Source: CAUZIR01 sp034421295
Lineage (GTDB): Bacteria > Chloroflexota > Dehalococcoidia > Lucifugimonadales > UBA2962
Length of the DNA stretch: 64,000 bases
Assembly (NCBI GenBank): GCA_034421295.1
Contig: DAOUKM010000008.1
Coordinates: 1 to 64,000 of the forward strand
Direction of reading: 5' to 3'
The position numbers and the translations under genes were made by a program. Positions 24,119-33,488 of the stretch are shown piece by piece. The stretch's first letter is position 1; each line of letters opens with the position of its first letter. The notes under the pieces were generated by a model. That model was not told the origin of the DNA, searched no databases, and saw only the letters and a list, made by a program, of their open reading frames with translations.

Positions 24119-25531
24119 ATGACGATAAGGTTCGGCACCGACGGCTGGCGAGCCATCATCGCCGACGAGTTCACCTTCGAGAACGTGCGCATCTGCGCGC
24201 AGGCCACCGCCGACCTTCTCAGGGCCGCGGGGATGGCCGACCGGGGCCTTGTGGTCGGCTATGACACGCGCTTTGCCTCCGACCGCTTCGCCGGGGCGGT
24301 CGCCGACGTCGCGGCCGCAAGCGGCGTGCCCGTCGCCATCAGCCAGGGGCCGGTGCCCACGCCGGTGCTCAGCCACGGGGTCGTGGACCGTCGGGCCGGC
24401 GGCGGGGTGGCGATAACCGCCAGCCACAACCCCGGCCGATACAACGGCTACAAGTTCAAACCGGAGACCGGGGGCAGCGCAACGGACGAGACGGTGGCGG
24501 AGCTGGAGCGGCTGATCGCCCGGCTGCAGGCCGAGGGGGTCACGACCCGCCCCCCGGTGTCGAGGCCTGCGTCCGTTGAGCGTGTCGACCTTGTGCCGCG
24601 CTACCTTGGCCAGATCGCAGGCCTGGTCGACCTGGACGCGCTTCGATCGGCCGGCCTGAAGGTGGTCGTCGATCCGATGTTCGGCGCCGGCGGAGGCATG
24701 TTCCCACGGCTGCTGGGCGGCGGCGCAACCTCCGTCACCGAGATCCACGGCGAGCCGAACCCGGCCTTCCCGGGAATCGAGCACCCCGAGCCCATCGGAC
24801 CCAACCTGGGCGAACTTTCCCGGCGGGTGGTGGCGGAAGGGGCGGATGCGGGGATCGCCAACGACGGAGACGCCGACCGCGTGGGCCTGGTGGACGAGAC
24901 GGGCCGCTTCGTAACGACCCTGGAGTCGTTCTCCCTGATCTGCCTTCACCAGCTGGATCTGCTCTCCCGGCGAGGGCCGCTCATCAGGTCGCTCACGCAG
25001 AGCTCGATGATCGACAGGCTCGGAGAGATCTACGGTGTACCCGTTACGGAGACGAAGGTCGGTTTCAAGTACATAGCGCCCCTGTTCGAGTCGCAGGACG
25101 CTCTAGCCGCCGGCGAGGAGAGCGGAGGGTACACGATCAGGGGCCATGTCCCCGACCGCGACGGCATCCTCTGCGGGCTGCTGGTCCTGGAACTGATGGC
25201 GAGGACCGGCAGGCGGCTAAGCGAGCTCGTCGACTGGCTGTTCGAGCTGGTGGGCCCCCACTTCTACGACCGCGTCGACCTTCAGTTCGACCCCCGGCTG
25301 CGCGATGTGATCGCGGCCCGCATAACGTCCGCGGCCCCGGCCGAACTGGCCGGGCTGAAGGTGGTGGGAACACGTACCGACGACGGATACAAGTTCAACC
25401 TCGCGGGCGGATGCTGGATGCTGGTGCGCTTCTCGGGCACAGAGCCTCTGCTGCGCACGTACGCTGAGGCCGACTCGCCAGAGCGCGTGGCGCTGCTCCT
25501 TGAGGAGACGCGTCACCTGGCAATCCCTTAA
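24119..25531 (+). CDS. Alpha-D-phosphohexomutase (phosphoglucomutase/phosphomannomutase)
   Basis: A 470-residue four-domain mutase. RFGTDGWRAIIADEFT opens domain 1, ITASHNPGRYNGYKF carries the phosphoserine, NDGDADRVGLVDE binds the metal, EESGGYTIRGHVPDRDGI is the sugar-binding loop and RFSGTEPLLRTYAE the phosphate-binding loop. These define the family; glucose versus mannose phosphate (or glucosamine) cannot be decided, though the length and GTDGWR start are typical of bacterial PGM/PMM. ATG 24119 is chosen; upstream frame residues are low-complexity and overlap metK. It lies 34 bases after metK. Confidence 0.9.
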   Translation: MTIRFGTDGWRAIIADEFTFENVRICAQATADLLRAAGMADRGLVVGYDTRFASDRFAGAVADVAAASGVPVAISQGPVPTPVLSHGVVDRRAGGGVAITASHNPGRYNGYKFKPETGGSATDETVAELERLIARLQAEGVTTRPPVSRPASVERVDLVPRYLGQIAGLVDLDALRSAGLKVVVDPMFGAGGGMFPRLLGGGATSVTEIHGEPNPAFPGIEHPEPIGPNLGELSRRVVAEGADAGIANDGDADRVGLVDETGRFVTTLESFSLICLHQLDLLSRRGPLIRSLTQSSMIDRLGEIYGVPVTETKVGFKYIAPLFESQDALAAGEESGGYTIRGHVPDRDGILCGLLVLELMARTGRRLSELVDWLFELVGPHFYDRVDLQFDPRLRDVIAARITSAAPAELAGLKVVGTRTDDGYKFNLAGGCWMLVRFSGTEPLLRTYAEADSPERVALLLEETRHLAIP

Positions 25532-25541
25532 ACTTGCGGCC

Positions 25542-28346
25542 ATGACGGCCCAGGGTCCCCTGCTGCTGGTCGACGGTCACGCGCTCGTCTTCGTCGCCTA
25601 CAACGCTCTCAAAGAACCCATGACGGTGCGCTCGACGGGCGAGCCGATCGGAGCGGTCTACGGATTCGCAAACTCGCTCCTCAAGACCCTCTCGGACTTT
25701 CAACCCACCCACTGCGCCGTGGCATTCGACCCGCCCGGCCCCACGTTCAGGCACGATCACTATCCCGACTACAAGGCTCACAGGCCCCCTACTCCCCCGG
25801 ACCTGCCGCCGCAGGTCGAGAAGGTAAAGCAGCTGGTTGGCGCGTTCGGCATGCCCATCTACGAGCTGGAGGGCTATGAGGCCGACGACGTGATCGGCAC
25901 GCTTTCCCGCCAAGCGGACGAGCGCGGGATCGACACGATCATTCTCACCGTGGACACCGATGCGCTGCAGCTGGTGTCGGAGAGGACGCGGGTCTACGTG
26001 TCGACCGCCTTTAACAGGCGGGTCTTTGATGTCGACGCCGTTCGGGACCGGTATGAGGGCCTTGGACCCGATCGGGTGGCCGACATAAAGGGCCTTGAGG
26101 GCGACAAGTCGGACAACGTCCCCGGCGTCCCCGGCGTGGGCAGAAAGACGGCGATCAAGCTGCTGACCGAATTCGGCAGCGTAGAGGGCATATACGAGCG
26201 CATCGAGGACGTGAGGCCCGACGGACTTCGAAAGAGGATGAAGGACAACGAGAGCGAGGCCCGGGAGAGCAAGTACCTTACAACCATCGTGCGGGACGTC
26301 CCGGTGGAGCTGGACCTTGCGGCGGCGGACATGTCGGGTTACGACCGGGATGCGGTGGCAGAGTTCATGCGCGGGCTCGAGTTCCGTTCCATCATCGACC
26401 GCCTGCCCGCCTCCAGCGCGGACCCGGGACCGGAGAGCGGCGAGCCGAGGGCGCCCGAGGACCGGAGCCCCACCGAATACACGATCGTCGACACCCGGGA
26501 AAAGCTCGCAGAGATGATCGCCGAGCTGGAAGGGTCGGAGGCCTTTGCGTTCGACACGGAGACCACGTCCGAGCACGCGATGGAGGCCGACCTCGTGGGC
26601 CTGTCGTTCTCCAACGCCGAGGGCAGGGCATGGTATGTGCCCGTCGGCCACAGGGTTCCCCCCAGGCTGGAGCTTGGAGAGGAGCCGAGGCAGATCGTGC
26701 AGGTGCCCGTGGCGGAGGCGCTCGACGCGGTGCGCTCTCTGTTTGAGAGCGAGTCGATCGGGAAGATAGCCCACAACGCCAACTTCGACGTGACGGTGCT
26801 GGCGAACAGCGGCGTTGCGGTGCGCAACCTCAGTTTCGACACGATGCTGGCCGCCCACCTGGTCGGCCGCCGGGGCATCGGCCTCAAGGCCCTTGCCTCA
26901 AACGTGCTCGGCGAGGAGATGACTCCCATCACGGACCTGATAGGCACCGGCAGAAGCCGGATAACCATGGCCGAGGTCCCCGTCGAGAGGGCGGGCCCGT
27001 ACGCCGCGGCTGACGCCGACTTCACCTTCCGGCTTAGCGGCGTGTTCGCCGATGACCTTGCGCGGATGTCGCTGACAGAGCCCTTCGAGACACTGGAGAT
27101 GCCCCTGGTCGACGTGCTCGTCCGCATGGAGCGCGGAGGCGTCGCCCTGGATGCCGCGCTGCTTCGAGATATGTCCGGAGAGCTGGGCGAGCGCCTGGCC
27201 GGGGTCAGGGGATCGATCTACGAGACGGTGGGCCACGAGTTCAACGTCGGCTCCTCCCAGCAGCTGGCCGGCGTGCTCTTCGACGAGCTGCGTCTCCCTC
27301 CCGTAAAGAAGACCAAGAGCGGCTACTCGACCGATGCAGCATCCCTGGACGCTCTCAAGGAGAGGCTAAACCAGGGCGCGCTCGAGAGCGTCGACCCCCG
27401 GGCTTCCGAGGTGATCGACAGGGTCGTCGAGTTCAGAGAGATCTCCAAGCTCAAGTCCACCTACGTGGACGCACTTCCGGAGCTGGTCCATCCGGTGACC
27501 GGGCGCATCCACACCAGCTACAACCAGACGGGTTCTGCGACCGGCCGCGTCTCGAGCAACGATCCCAACGTGCAGAACATACCCATCCGCACCGAGCTCG
27601 GGCGCAGGGTGCGAAAGGCTTTCGTCGCCGAGGGGTCCCCCGACTGGATAATGGTGGGGGCGGACTACTCCCAGATAGAGCTGCGCATCCTGGCGCACAT
27701 GTCGGAGGACCCCGGACTGCTGGAGGCCTTCCGTGAGGGCATGGACATTCACGCGATCACCTCGTCACTGGTGTACGAGGTCTCCATCGAGGAGGTCACC
27801 GCCGACATGCGCCGGGTGGCCAAGGTGCTCAACTTCGGAGTCCTCTACGGCCTGACGCCCTACGGCATAATGCAGCAGACCGACCTGACCCCCGAGCAGG
27901 GGCGCCGCTTCATAGACGCGTACTTTTCGAGCTACCCGGGCATTAGGGACTACGTCGACAGCACCATAGAGCGGTGCAGGCAGGCAGGCTACGTGGCCTC
28001 CCTGATGGGCCGGCGCAGATATCTTCCCGAGATCAACTCTTCCAACCGCTCCGCCCGGCAGGCCGCCGAGCGGGCCGCGGTCAACATGCCGGTCCAGGGC
28101 ACGGCGGCGGACATCATCAAGCTCGCCATGCTCAGCGTGCAGGCACGGCTGGACGATATGGACATGAAGACCAGGATGATCCTGCAGGTGCACGATGAAC
28201 TGGTGTTCGAGGCGCCGGACGAGGAGGTCGACTCCCTGGCGGCCATGCTCCGGCTGGAGATGCCGGCCGCAATGGACCTACTGGTGCCCCTCCAGATCGA
28301 ACTGAAGGCCGGCCCCAACTGGGGTGAGATGGATCCGCTTTCCTGA
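25542..28346 (+). CDS. polA: DNA polymerase I
   Basis: A 934-residue polymerase with all three domains. The N-terminal 5'-3' nuclease has LLLVDGHALVFVAYNAL, YEADDVIGTLSRQ and GDKSDNVPGVPGVGRKTA. The 3'-5' proofreading domain keeps DTE (AFDTETTSEH), the HNANFD box and YAAADADFTF, so proofreading should be active, unlike many related enzymes. The polymerase domain has GADYSQIELRILAHMSEDP, RRVAKVLNFGVLYGL (O-helix) and QVHDELVFE. It repairs DNA and removes Okazaki primers. It starts 10 bases after the phosphohexomutase gene and may be read through from the SAM operon, although an internal promoter is likely. Confidence 0.97.
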   Translation: MTAQGPLLLVDGHALVFVAYNALKEPMTVRSTGEPIGAVYGFANSLLKTLSDFQPTHCAVAFDPPGPTFRHDHYPDYKAHRPPTPPDLPPQVEKVKQLVGAFGMPIYELEGYEADDVIGTLSRQADERGIDTIILTVDTDALQLVSERTRVYVSTAFNRRVFDVDAVRDRYEGLGPDRVADIKGLEGDKSDNVPGVPGVGRKTAIKLLTEFGSVEGIYERIEDVRPDGLRKRMKDNESEARESKYLTTIVRDVPVELDLAAADMSGYDRDAVAEFMRGLEFRSIIDRLPASSADPGPESGEPRAPEDRSPTEYTIVDTREKLAEMIAELEGSEAFAFDTETTSEHAMEADLVGLSFSNAEGRAWYVPVGHRVPPRLELGEEPRQIVQVPVAEALDAVRSLFESESIGKIAHNANFDVTVLANSGVAVRNLSFDTMLAAHLVGRRGIGLKALASNVLGEEMTPITDLIGTGRSRITMAEVPVERAGPYAAADADFTFRLSGVFADDLARMSLTEPFETLEMPLVDVLVRMERGGVALDAALLRDMSGELGERLAGVRGSIYETVGHEFNVGSSQQLAGVLFDELRLPPVKKTKSGYSTDAASLDALKERLNQGALESVDPRASEVIDRVVEFREISKLKSTYVDALPELVHPVTGRIHTSYNQTGSATGRVSSNDPNVQNIPIRTELGRRVRKAFVAEGSPDWIMVGADYSQIELRILAHMSEDPGLLEAFREGMDIHAITSSLVYEVSIEEVTADMRRVAKVLNFGVLYGLTPYGIMQQTDLTPEQGRRFIDAYFSSYPGIRDYVDSTIERCRQAGYVASLMGRRRYLPEINSSNRSARQAAERAAVNMPVQGTAADIIKLAMLSVQARLDDMDMKTRMILQVHDELVFEAPDEEVDSLAAMLRLEMPAAMDLLVPLQIELKAGPNWGEMDPLS

Positions 28347-28373
28347 GGGGCGGCTACCCGTTGGCCCGCGTCG

Positions 28374-28402
28374 TTGACACCCTTATACCACCCACATAAC
28401 AT
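28374..28402 (+). promoter_or_regulatory. Predicted promoter of the GreA-like gene
   Basis: TTGACA (28374-28379), a 17-base spacer, then TAACAT (28397-28402). Transcription would begin near 28409. GGGAGG (28432-28437) then lies 7 bases before TTG 28445, giving a complete expression signal. Confidence 0.6.
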
Positions 28403-28444
28403 TGGAATGACCACCCCCATCTTCCTACCCCGGGAGGCATCAGC

Positions 28445-29260
28445 TTGAAGGAATCAGGTGGGCCCTCTGTCATCGAGGCCATAAGCCTGTATCTGAACAA
28501 CCCCAAGACCAAGACCGACGGGCCACTCACCGACCGCGAACTGCACAGGTTCGCCCAGTGGTGTGGGGCGGATCGAGTGCTCGGCGAGATAAACCCCTCC
28601 GACGTCGGGGCCTACTCCGACAGGATGGGAGAGGGTGGTGCGGTCCCACAGGCGGCCGAAAGGCTCCAGGTGGTACGCAGCTTCCTGTCCTACATGAAAA
28701 AGAGCGGGCAGATCAACGTCAATCTCGCCCAGCACGTCCGCATCCGCAAGAGTCGAACACGGGTCCATCAGGGAGGCGACGCCAGCGCGAGGGACGTAAT
28801 CGAGCTGACACCGGAAGGACACAAGGCGCTCACCGACACCCTTGCCAAGCTCAAGGATGAGCGCATCTCCCTGGCCGAGGACATCCACAAGGCGGCAGCG
28901 GACAAGGACGTGCGTGAGAACGCCCCGCTGGAGGCCGCCCGCGAGCAGCTCGGACTGGTCGAGTCACGCGTGCGTGACATCGAGCTCCAGCTCAAGAACG
29001 CGGTGGTGATAGACCCCAAGAAGCGCAAGAAAGATGCCATCGTAAGGGTGGGCGCGAAGATCACCATCAAGGATCTCGGCTCCGGCAAAGTGCACGGCTA
29101 CACGGTTGTCAGCGCCTCGGAGGCCAACCCCCTCGAGGGCAAGATCTCGGACGTGTCGCCGGTGGGAAAGGCCGTGATGCGCCGAACGGCCGGCCAGCAG
29201 GTAGAGGTGGAAACCCCGCGCGGCAGGCAGGCCTTCGAGATAGTGAAGGTCACCGCCTGA
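28445..29260 (+). CDS. GreA-like transcription factor with integrase-type N-terminal domain
   Basis: A 271-residue fusion. Residues about 8-100 resemble the SAM-like core-binding domain of tyrosine recombinases (AISLYLNNPKTKTDGPL, RELHRFAQWCG, VVRSFLSYMKKSGQ). Residues about 115-271 are GreA/GreB-like: a coiled coil with IELTPEGHKALTDTLAKLKDER, DVRENAPLEAAREQLG at the usual acidic tip region, then the FKBP-like domain VGAKITIKDLGSGKVHGYTVVS and NPLEGKISDVSPVGKAVM. GreA rescues backtracked RNA polymerase and has about 158 residues. No catalytic recombinase domain is present, so the N-terminal part probably only binds DNA or protein. Start TTG 28445, set by a strong GGGAGG. Confidence 0.8.
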   Translation: MKESGGPSVIEAISLYLNNPKTKTDGPLTDRELHRFAQWCGADRVLGEINPSDVGAYSDRMGEGGAVPQAAERLQVVRSFLSYMKKSGQINVNLAQHVRIRKSRTRVHQGGDASARDVIELTPEGHKALTDTLAKLKDERISLAEDIHKAAADKDVRENAPLEAAREQLGLVESRVRDIELQLKNAVVIDPKKRKKDAIVRVGAKITIKDLGSGKVHGYTVVSASEANPLEGKISDVSPVGKAVMRRTAGQQVEVETPRGRQAFEIVKVTA

Positions 29261-29265
29261 CCCTC

Positions 29266-29353
29266 GCCCGACGACCCGGCAGCCAGCCCAGGGCACCGGT
29301 TCTGTCCGAAACCCCCGCTTTTCCCCCTTAGCCCGACGACCCGGCAGCCAGCC
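29266..29353. repeat. Perfect 23-bp direct repeat, two copies 65 bp apart
   Basis: Copies at 29266-29288 and 29331-29353, both beginning gcccgacgacccggc, in the gap between the GreA-like gene and the FAD/Fe-S oxidase. The second copy ends 5 bases before the oxidase ATG. It could be a slippage duplication, or an operator pair about six helical turns apart. No inverted symmetry is evident within the unit. Confidence 0.75.
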
Positions 29354-29358
29354 GATCC

Positions 29359-32301
29359 ATGCCCACCAGGTCCTCCGAAGCGACCGAACTCCCGCGAGTG
29401 CAGCCCGGCCCCGACACCATCGACCTGGCCAGGGAGCTGGAGGGCGAGGTAGACGGCGAGGTCCGCTTCGATAAGGTCTCCCGCCTCCTTTACAGCACCG
29501 ACGCTTCCATCTACCAGATCCTGCCTCTGGGCGTAGTCCTTCCCCGCTCCGAGGAGGACGTCGTGGCCACCGTGGAGGTCGCCCGCCGCCGGGGAGTGCC
29601 GGTGTTGCCCAGAGGGGGAGGCACCAGTCTGGCCGGCCAGACCGTGGGACCCGCCGTCGTAATCGACTATTCCAAGTACATGAGGGCGCTGCTGGAGGTG
29701 GACACCGAGCGGATGTCCGCGCGAGTGCAGCCCGGCATCGTTCTAGACGAGCTCAACCGCAGGCTGGCCGTCCAGGGCCTGATGTTCGCGCCGGACCCGA
29801 GCACTTCCAACCGTGGCAACGTCGGCGGGGCGCTGGGCAACAACTCGTGCGGCGCCCACTCGATCGTGTGGGGAAAGACCTCGGAAAACGTCCTGGGGCT
29901 GCGCGCGGTCCTCTCGGACGGCACGACGGCCGATCTGGGCCGGCTCAAGGGGGGCGAGATCACCTCTATGGCCGGCCGCGACGGCCTGCTCGCATCGATC
30001 GTGCGGGAGCTGTCCGCCGTGGGGATCGAGTACCGGCGGGAGGTCGACGCCCGATACCCCAGGGTCTCGCGCCGCGTGTCAGGGTACAACCTGGACAGGC
30101 TGCCGGCGGCCGCCGGGGGCGAGCTCGACCTCGCCGAGTTCGTGGTCGGATCGGAAGGAACCCTGGTCAACGTCACCGAGGCGACGCTCAGGCTGGTCCC
30201 CGTGCCACGCAGAAGGGCCCTGGCAGCCCTGCACTTCTCCGACCTGATCGAGTCGATGGAGGCGACCGTCGCGGCGCTGGAGCTCGGGCCGGCGGCGATC
30301 GAGCACGTCGGGGCGATGATTCTGCGGCAGGCACGGGACAACCTCGAGTACTCACGCATGATGGACTGGGCGCAGGGAGAGCCGGAGGCCGTCCTCCTCG
30401 TCGAGTTCATGGGGGACTCGGAGGCCGAGCTCTGCGACAGGCTGAGCAGGCTCGAGAGCAGGATGAAAAGGGCCGGGCTCGGCTATGCGACGACGCGCCT
30501 CATGGACGCCGCGGACCAGGCGAGGGTATGGGCGGTGCGCAGGGCTGGCCTCGGGCTGATGATGAACGCCCCGGGCGCCGAAAAGCCGCTGCCCTTCGTG
30601 GAGGACACCGCCGTCGACCCGGAGAGCCTGCCCGAATTCGTAAGGCGCTTTGACGAGATCGTCAGGGAGGCCGGCACCGAGGCCGGCTATTACGGGCACG
30701 CGAGCGTCGGCTGCCTACACATCCGGCCACTGATCGACCTCAAGCGCCAAGCCGGCGTCGATCGCATGGTCGCGATCGCCGATGCGGTCAGCGACCTCGT
30801 ATTGGAGTTCGGCGGCGCACTGAGCGGTGAGCACGGGGACGGCCTCGTGAGAAGCCCGTTCATCGAAAAGATGTTCGGCCCGTCGATCCTGGAGGCCTTC
30901 GGGCGCGTCAAGATGGCATTCGATCCGGATGGCATCATGAATCCGGGGAAGATCGTCGACCCGCCCGACTTCGTCGACAACCTGCGCATAGACCCCGACT
31001 ACCGGACCGTCGACATACAGACCGCCATCTCCTTCAGGGCGGAGGGAGGGCTGGCGGCGGCGATCGAGATGTGCAACGGGCAGGGGGCGTGCCGTAAGCC
31101 GGCGGGGGGGACGATGTGTCCCTCCTTCATGGCCACAAGGGACGAGGAGCACTCGACGCGCGGCAGGGCGAACGCGCTCAGGTCGGCGATATCCGGTGCG
31201 ATTCCCCTCGAGGCGATGACCGGAGAGAGAGTCGGCCAGGTAATGGACCTCTGCCTGGGATGCAAGGCCTGCAAGGCGGAGTGCCCATCGAACGTTGACA
31301 TGGCCAAGCTCAAGTATGAGGTGGCGGCGCGCTGCCGCGGTGAGCGCGGGCCGACCCTGAGGGAGCGCGCCTTCGGGAACATAGACCGCCTGGGGTCTCT
31401 GGGATCGCTGCTGGCGCCGGTATCGAACTGGGTGGTCGGCTCCGAGGCGATCGGGGAACTGCTGGAGAAGGTGGCTGGCATCGACCGCCGCCGCACGCTC
31501 CCTCCGTATGCGGGGCAGACCTTTCGCCAGTGGATGCGCGCGCGAGAACCCCGAGTGGATCGCTCCGCGCCGCTGGGCCGCGTCGTTCTGTTCGCCGACA
31601 CCTTCACCAACTACCACCACCCGGAGATCGGCAGGGCCGCTGTCATGGTGCTCGAGGCGCTGGGATACCGGGTCGAGGTGCCCGCGTTCCGCTGCTGCGG
31701 CCGGCCCCAGCTGTCGGTGGGAGACGTCGAGCGTGCCAGGCGCAACGCGGCGGCCAACGTCGAGATGGCCTCGGCCGCCATGGCAGACGGTGCAAGACTT
31801 GTGGGCCTTGAGCCATCGTGCGTGCTCGCATTCGGGGACGAGTATCTCTACCTGCTGGAGGAAGACGAGACCGCGCGGCGCGTTGCCTCGGGCACCGTCC
31901 TGATCGACGAGCTGTTGAGCGAGGCCCTGGGCAGCCGGGAGATCGAGTTTGCGACCGGGCGATCGGCCCGCACGCTCTTTCACGGGCACTGCCAGCAGAG
32001 GGCGCTGGTGGGTACGGGCCACTCCCTTAAGGTCCTGGGCATGCTGCCCGGCGCCGCGCCGGCCGAGATCGCCTCGGGATGCTGCGGCATGGCGGGCTCC
32101 TTCGGCTTCGAGTCCGAGCACTACGACGTGTCGATGGCAATCGGCGAGCTATCGCTGTTCCCCGAGATCAGGGAGCAGACCGGGGAGTTCGAGGTGGTCA
32201 GCCTCGGGTTCTCATGCCGCCAGCAGATCGTGGACGGAACCGGAGCGAGGGCGAGGCACCTTGTCGAGGTGGTCGCCGAATCGCTGCCGTCAGAGGGGTG
32301 A
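29359..32301 (+). CDS. Fused FAD-binding/Fe-S oxidoreductase (GlcD-GlcF-like; D-lactate or glycolate dehydrogenase)
   Basis: A 980-residue protein combining two subunits. The first half is a PCMH-type FAD domain (VLPRGGGTSLAGQTVG, NRGNVGGALGNNSCGAHS, VVGSEGTLVNVTEATL) and a C-terminal FAD-oxidase cap ending SGEHGDGLVRSPF and PDGIMNPGKIVD. The second half binds Fe-S (LCLGCKACKAECPSNVDM; an earlier CRKPAGGTMCPSF segment) and has two CCG domains (FRCCGRPQL, SGCCGMAGSFGFE). Such enzymes oxidise D-2-hydroxy acids (lactate, glycolate) and pass electrons to quinone. Location is the inner membrane face as a peripheral protein; no transmembrane helix is seen. Substrate unassigned. Confidence 0.88.
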   Translation: MPTRSSEATELPRVQPGPDTIDLARELEGEVDGEVRFDKVSRLLYSTDASIYQILPLGVVLPRSEEDVVATVEVARRRGVPVLPRGGGTSLAGQTVGPAVVIDYSKYMRALLEVDTERMSARVQPGIVLDELNRRLAVQGLMFAPDPSTSNRGNVGGALGNNSCGAHSIVWGKTSENVLGLRAVLSDGTTADLGRLKGGEITSMAGRDGLLASIVRELSAVGIEYRREVDARYPRVSRRVSGYNLDRLPAAAGGELDLAEFVVGSEGTLVNVTEATLRLVPVPRRRALAALHFSDLIESMEATVAALELGPAAIEHVGAMILRQARDNLEYSRMMDWAQGEPEAVLLVEFMGDSEAELCDRLSRLESRMKRAGLGYATTRLMDAADQARVWAVRRAGLGLMMNAPGAEKPLPFVEDTAVDPESLPEFVRRFDEIVREAGTEAGYYGHASVGCLHIRPLIDLKRQAGVDRMVAIADAVSDLVLEFGGALSGEHGDGLVRSPFIEKMFGPSILEAFGRVKMAFDPDGIMNPGKIVDPPDFVDNLRIDPDYRTVDIQTAISFRAEGGLAAAIEMCNGQGACRKPAGGTMCPSFMATRDEEHSTRGRANALRSAISGAIPLEAMTGERVGQVMDLCLGCKACKAECPSNVDMAKLKYEVAARCRGERGPTLRERAFGNIDRLGSLGSLLAPVSNWVVGSEAIGELLEKVAGIDRRRTLPPYAGQTFRQWMRAREPRVDRSAPLGRVVLFADTFTNYHHPEIGRAAVMVLEALGYRVEVPAFRCCGRPQLSVGDVERARRNAAANVEMASAAMADGARLVGLEPSCVLAFGDEYLYLLEEDETARRVASGTVLIDELLSEALGSREIEFATGRSARTLFHGHCQQRALVGTGHSLKVLGMLPGAAPAEIASGCCGMAGSFGFESEHYDVSMAIGELSLFPEIREQTGEFEVVSLGFSCRQQIVDGTGARARHLVEVVAESLPSEG

Positions 32302-32328
32302 CTAGGCTATGATTTCCTTGGAGAAGCC

Positions 32329-33450
32329 ATGAAGATAGGGGTGCCGACAGAGACAAAGAGCGGGGAGCGCCGCGTTGCGCTGACCCCTGACAAGGCCGAC
32401 ATCCTGGTGCGGGCCGGCCACGAGGTGGCCGTCCAGAGCGGCGCCGGTGCGAAGGCGTCGTGCCCGGACGAGGAGTATGTGGCGGCAGGCGCATCGATCG
32501 TCGCCACGGCGGACGAGCTCTGGGGGCGATCGGAGATGGTGGTCAAGGTCAAGGAACCCCAGCCCGAGGAGTTCGAGCGCTTTCGCGACGGGCTGATCGT
32601 GTTCACCTATCTGCACCTGGCCCCCGAGCCGGAGCTGACGAGGCGGCTGTGCACCTCGAAGGTCGCCGGCGTCGCCTATGAGACGGTGCAGGAACTCGAC
32701 GGCTCGCTGCCGCTGCTGACGCCGATGAGCGAGATAGCGGGGCGACTCTCGCCGCAGATTGCGGCCAGGCTGCTGCAGACCGACTTCGACGGTCCCGGTC
32801 GGCTGATGGGCGGAGTGCCCGGCGCCGAGTCCTGCAGGATGGTGGTCGTCGGGGGCGGAAACGTCGGCATGGCCGCCGCGCTGATCGGCACCGCGCTGGG
32901 AGCCCGCGTGGTGGTGTTCGATAACAACCTTGAGCGCCTCAGGTACATCGAGCACATCTCCCGCAGCACGGTCAAGACGATGATGTCCACACCCCTCACG
33001 CTGGCCGAGTTCCTGGGCAGGGCGGACGTTGCGATCGGCGCGGTGCTGGTGCCCGGGGCGAGGTCCCCCAGGGTGATCACCAGGGACATGCTCGCCGGCA
33101 TGAAGGACGGTTCCCTGGTCATGGACGTTGCGATAGACCAGGGAGGCTCAGTCGAGGGAATCCGGCCGACCACGCAGGCCGATCCCACCTATATCGACCA
33201 GGGGGTGACGCATTTTGCGGTCACCAACATCCCCGGCATGGTCGCGACCACCGCGAGCGTGGCCCTGTCCAATGCAACCTGGCGGTACATTCTCAAGCTG
33301 GCCGATGACGGAATCGAAAAGACGGTGGCTGAGGCCGGCCCCCTGTCGCTGGGGATAAACACCCTCGGTGGACACGTGGTCCATCCGGCCGTCGCAGAGT
33401 CGCTGGACCTGGAGTACGTTCCGGTGGAAGAGGCGGTCAGGCTGGCGTAG
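32329..33450 (+). CDS. ald: Alanine dehydrogenase
   Basis: A 373-residue NAD-dependent enzyme interconverting L-alanine and pyruvate plus ammonia. N-terminal MKIGVPTETKSGERRVALTP holds the pyruvate Arg, VVKVKEPQPEEF the Lys, and VVVGGGNVGMAAALIGTALGA the NAD-binding Rossmann loop; AIDQGGSVEGI and THFAVTNIPGMVATTAS complete the active site. Length is exactly that of the family. GGAG lies 5 bases before ATG. It is 27 bases after the FAD/Fe-S oxidase, so alanine and 2-hydroxy-acid oxidation may be co-expressed around pyruvate. Confidence 0.95.
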   Translation: MKIGVPTETKSGERRVALTPDKADILVRAGHEVAVQSGAGAKASCPDEEYVAAGASIVATADELWGRSEMVVKVKEPQPEEFERFRDGLIVFTYLHLAPEPELTRRLCTSKVAGVAYETVQELDGSLPLLTPMSEIAGRLSPQIAARLLQTDFDGPGRLMGGVPGAESCRMVVVGGGNVGMAAALIGTALGARVVVFDNNLERLRYIEHISRSTVKTMMSTPLTLAEFLGRADVAIGAVLVPGARSPRVITRDMLAGMKDGSLVMDVAIDQGGSVEGIRPTTQADPTYIDQGVTHFAVTNIPGMVATTASVALSNATWRYILKLADDGIEKTVAEAGPLSLGINTLGGHVVHPAVAESLDLEYVPVEEAVRLA

Positions 33451-33488
33451 AGGCCGAATCGCGACGGCAACCGGCGAAGCCGTGCCGA

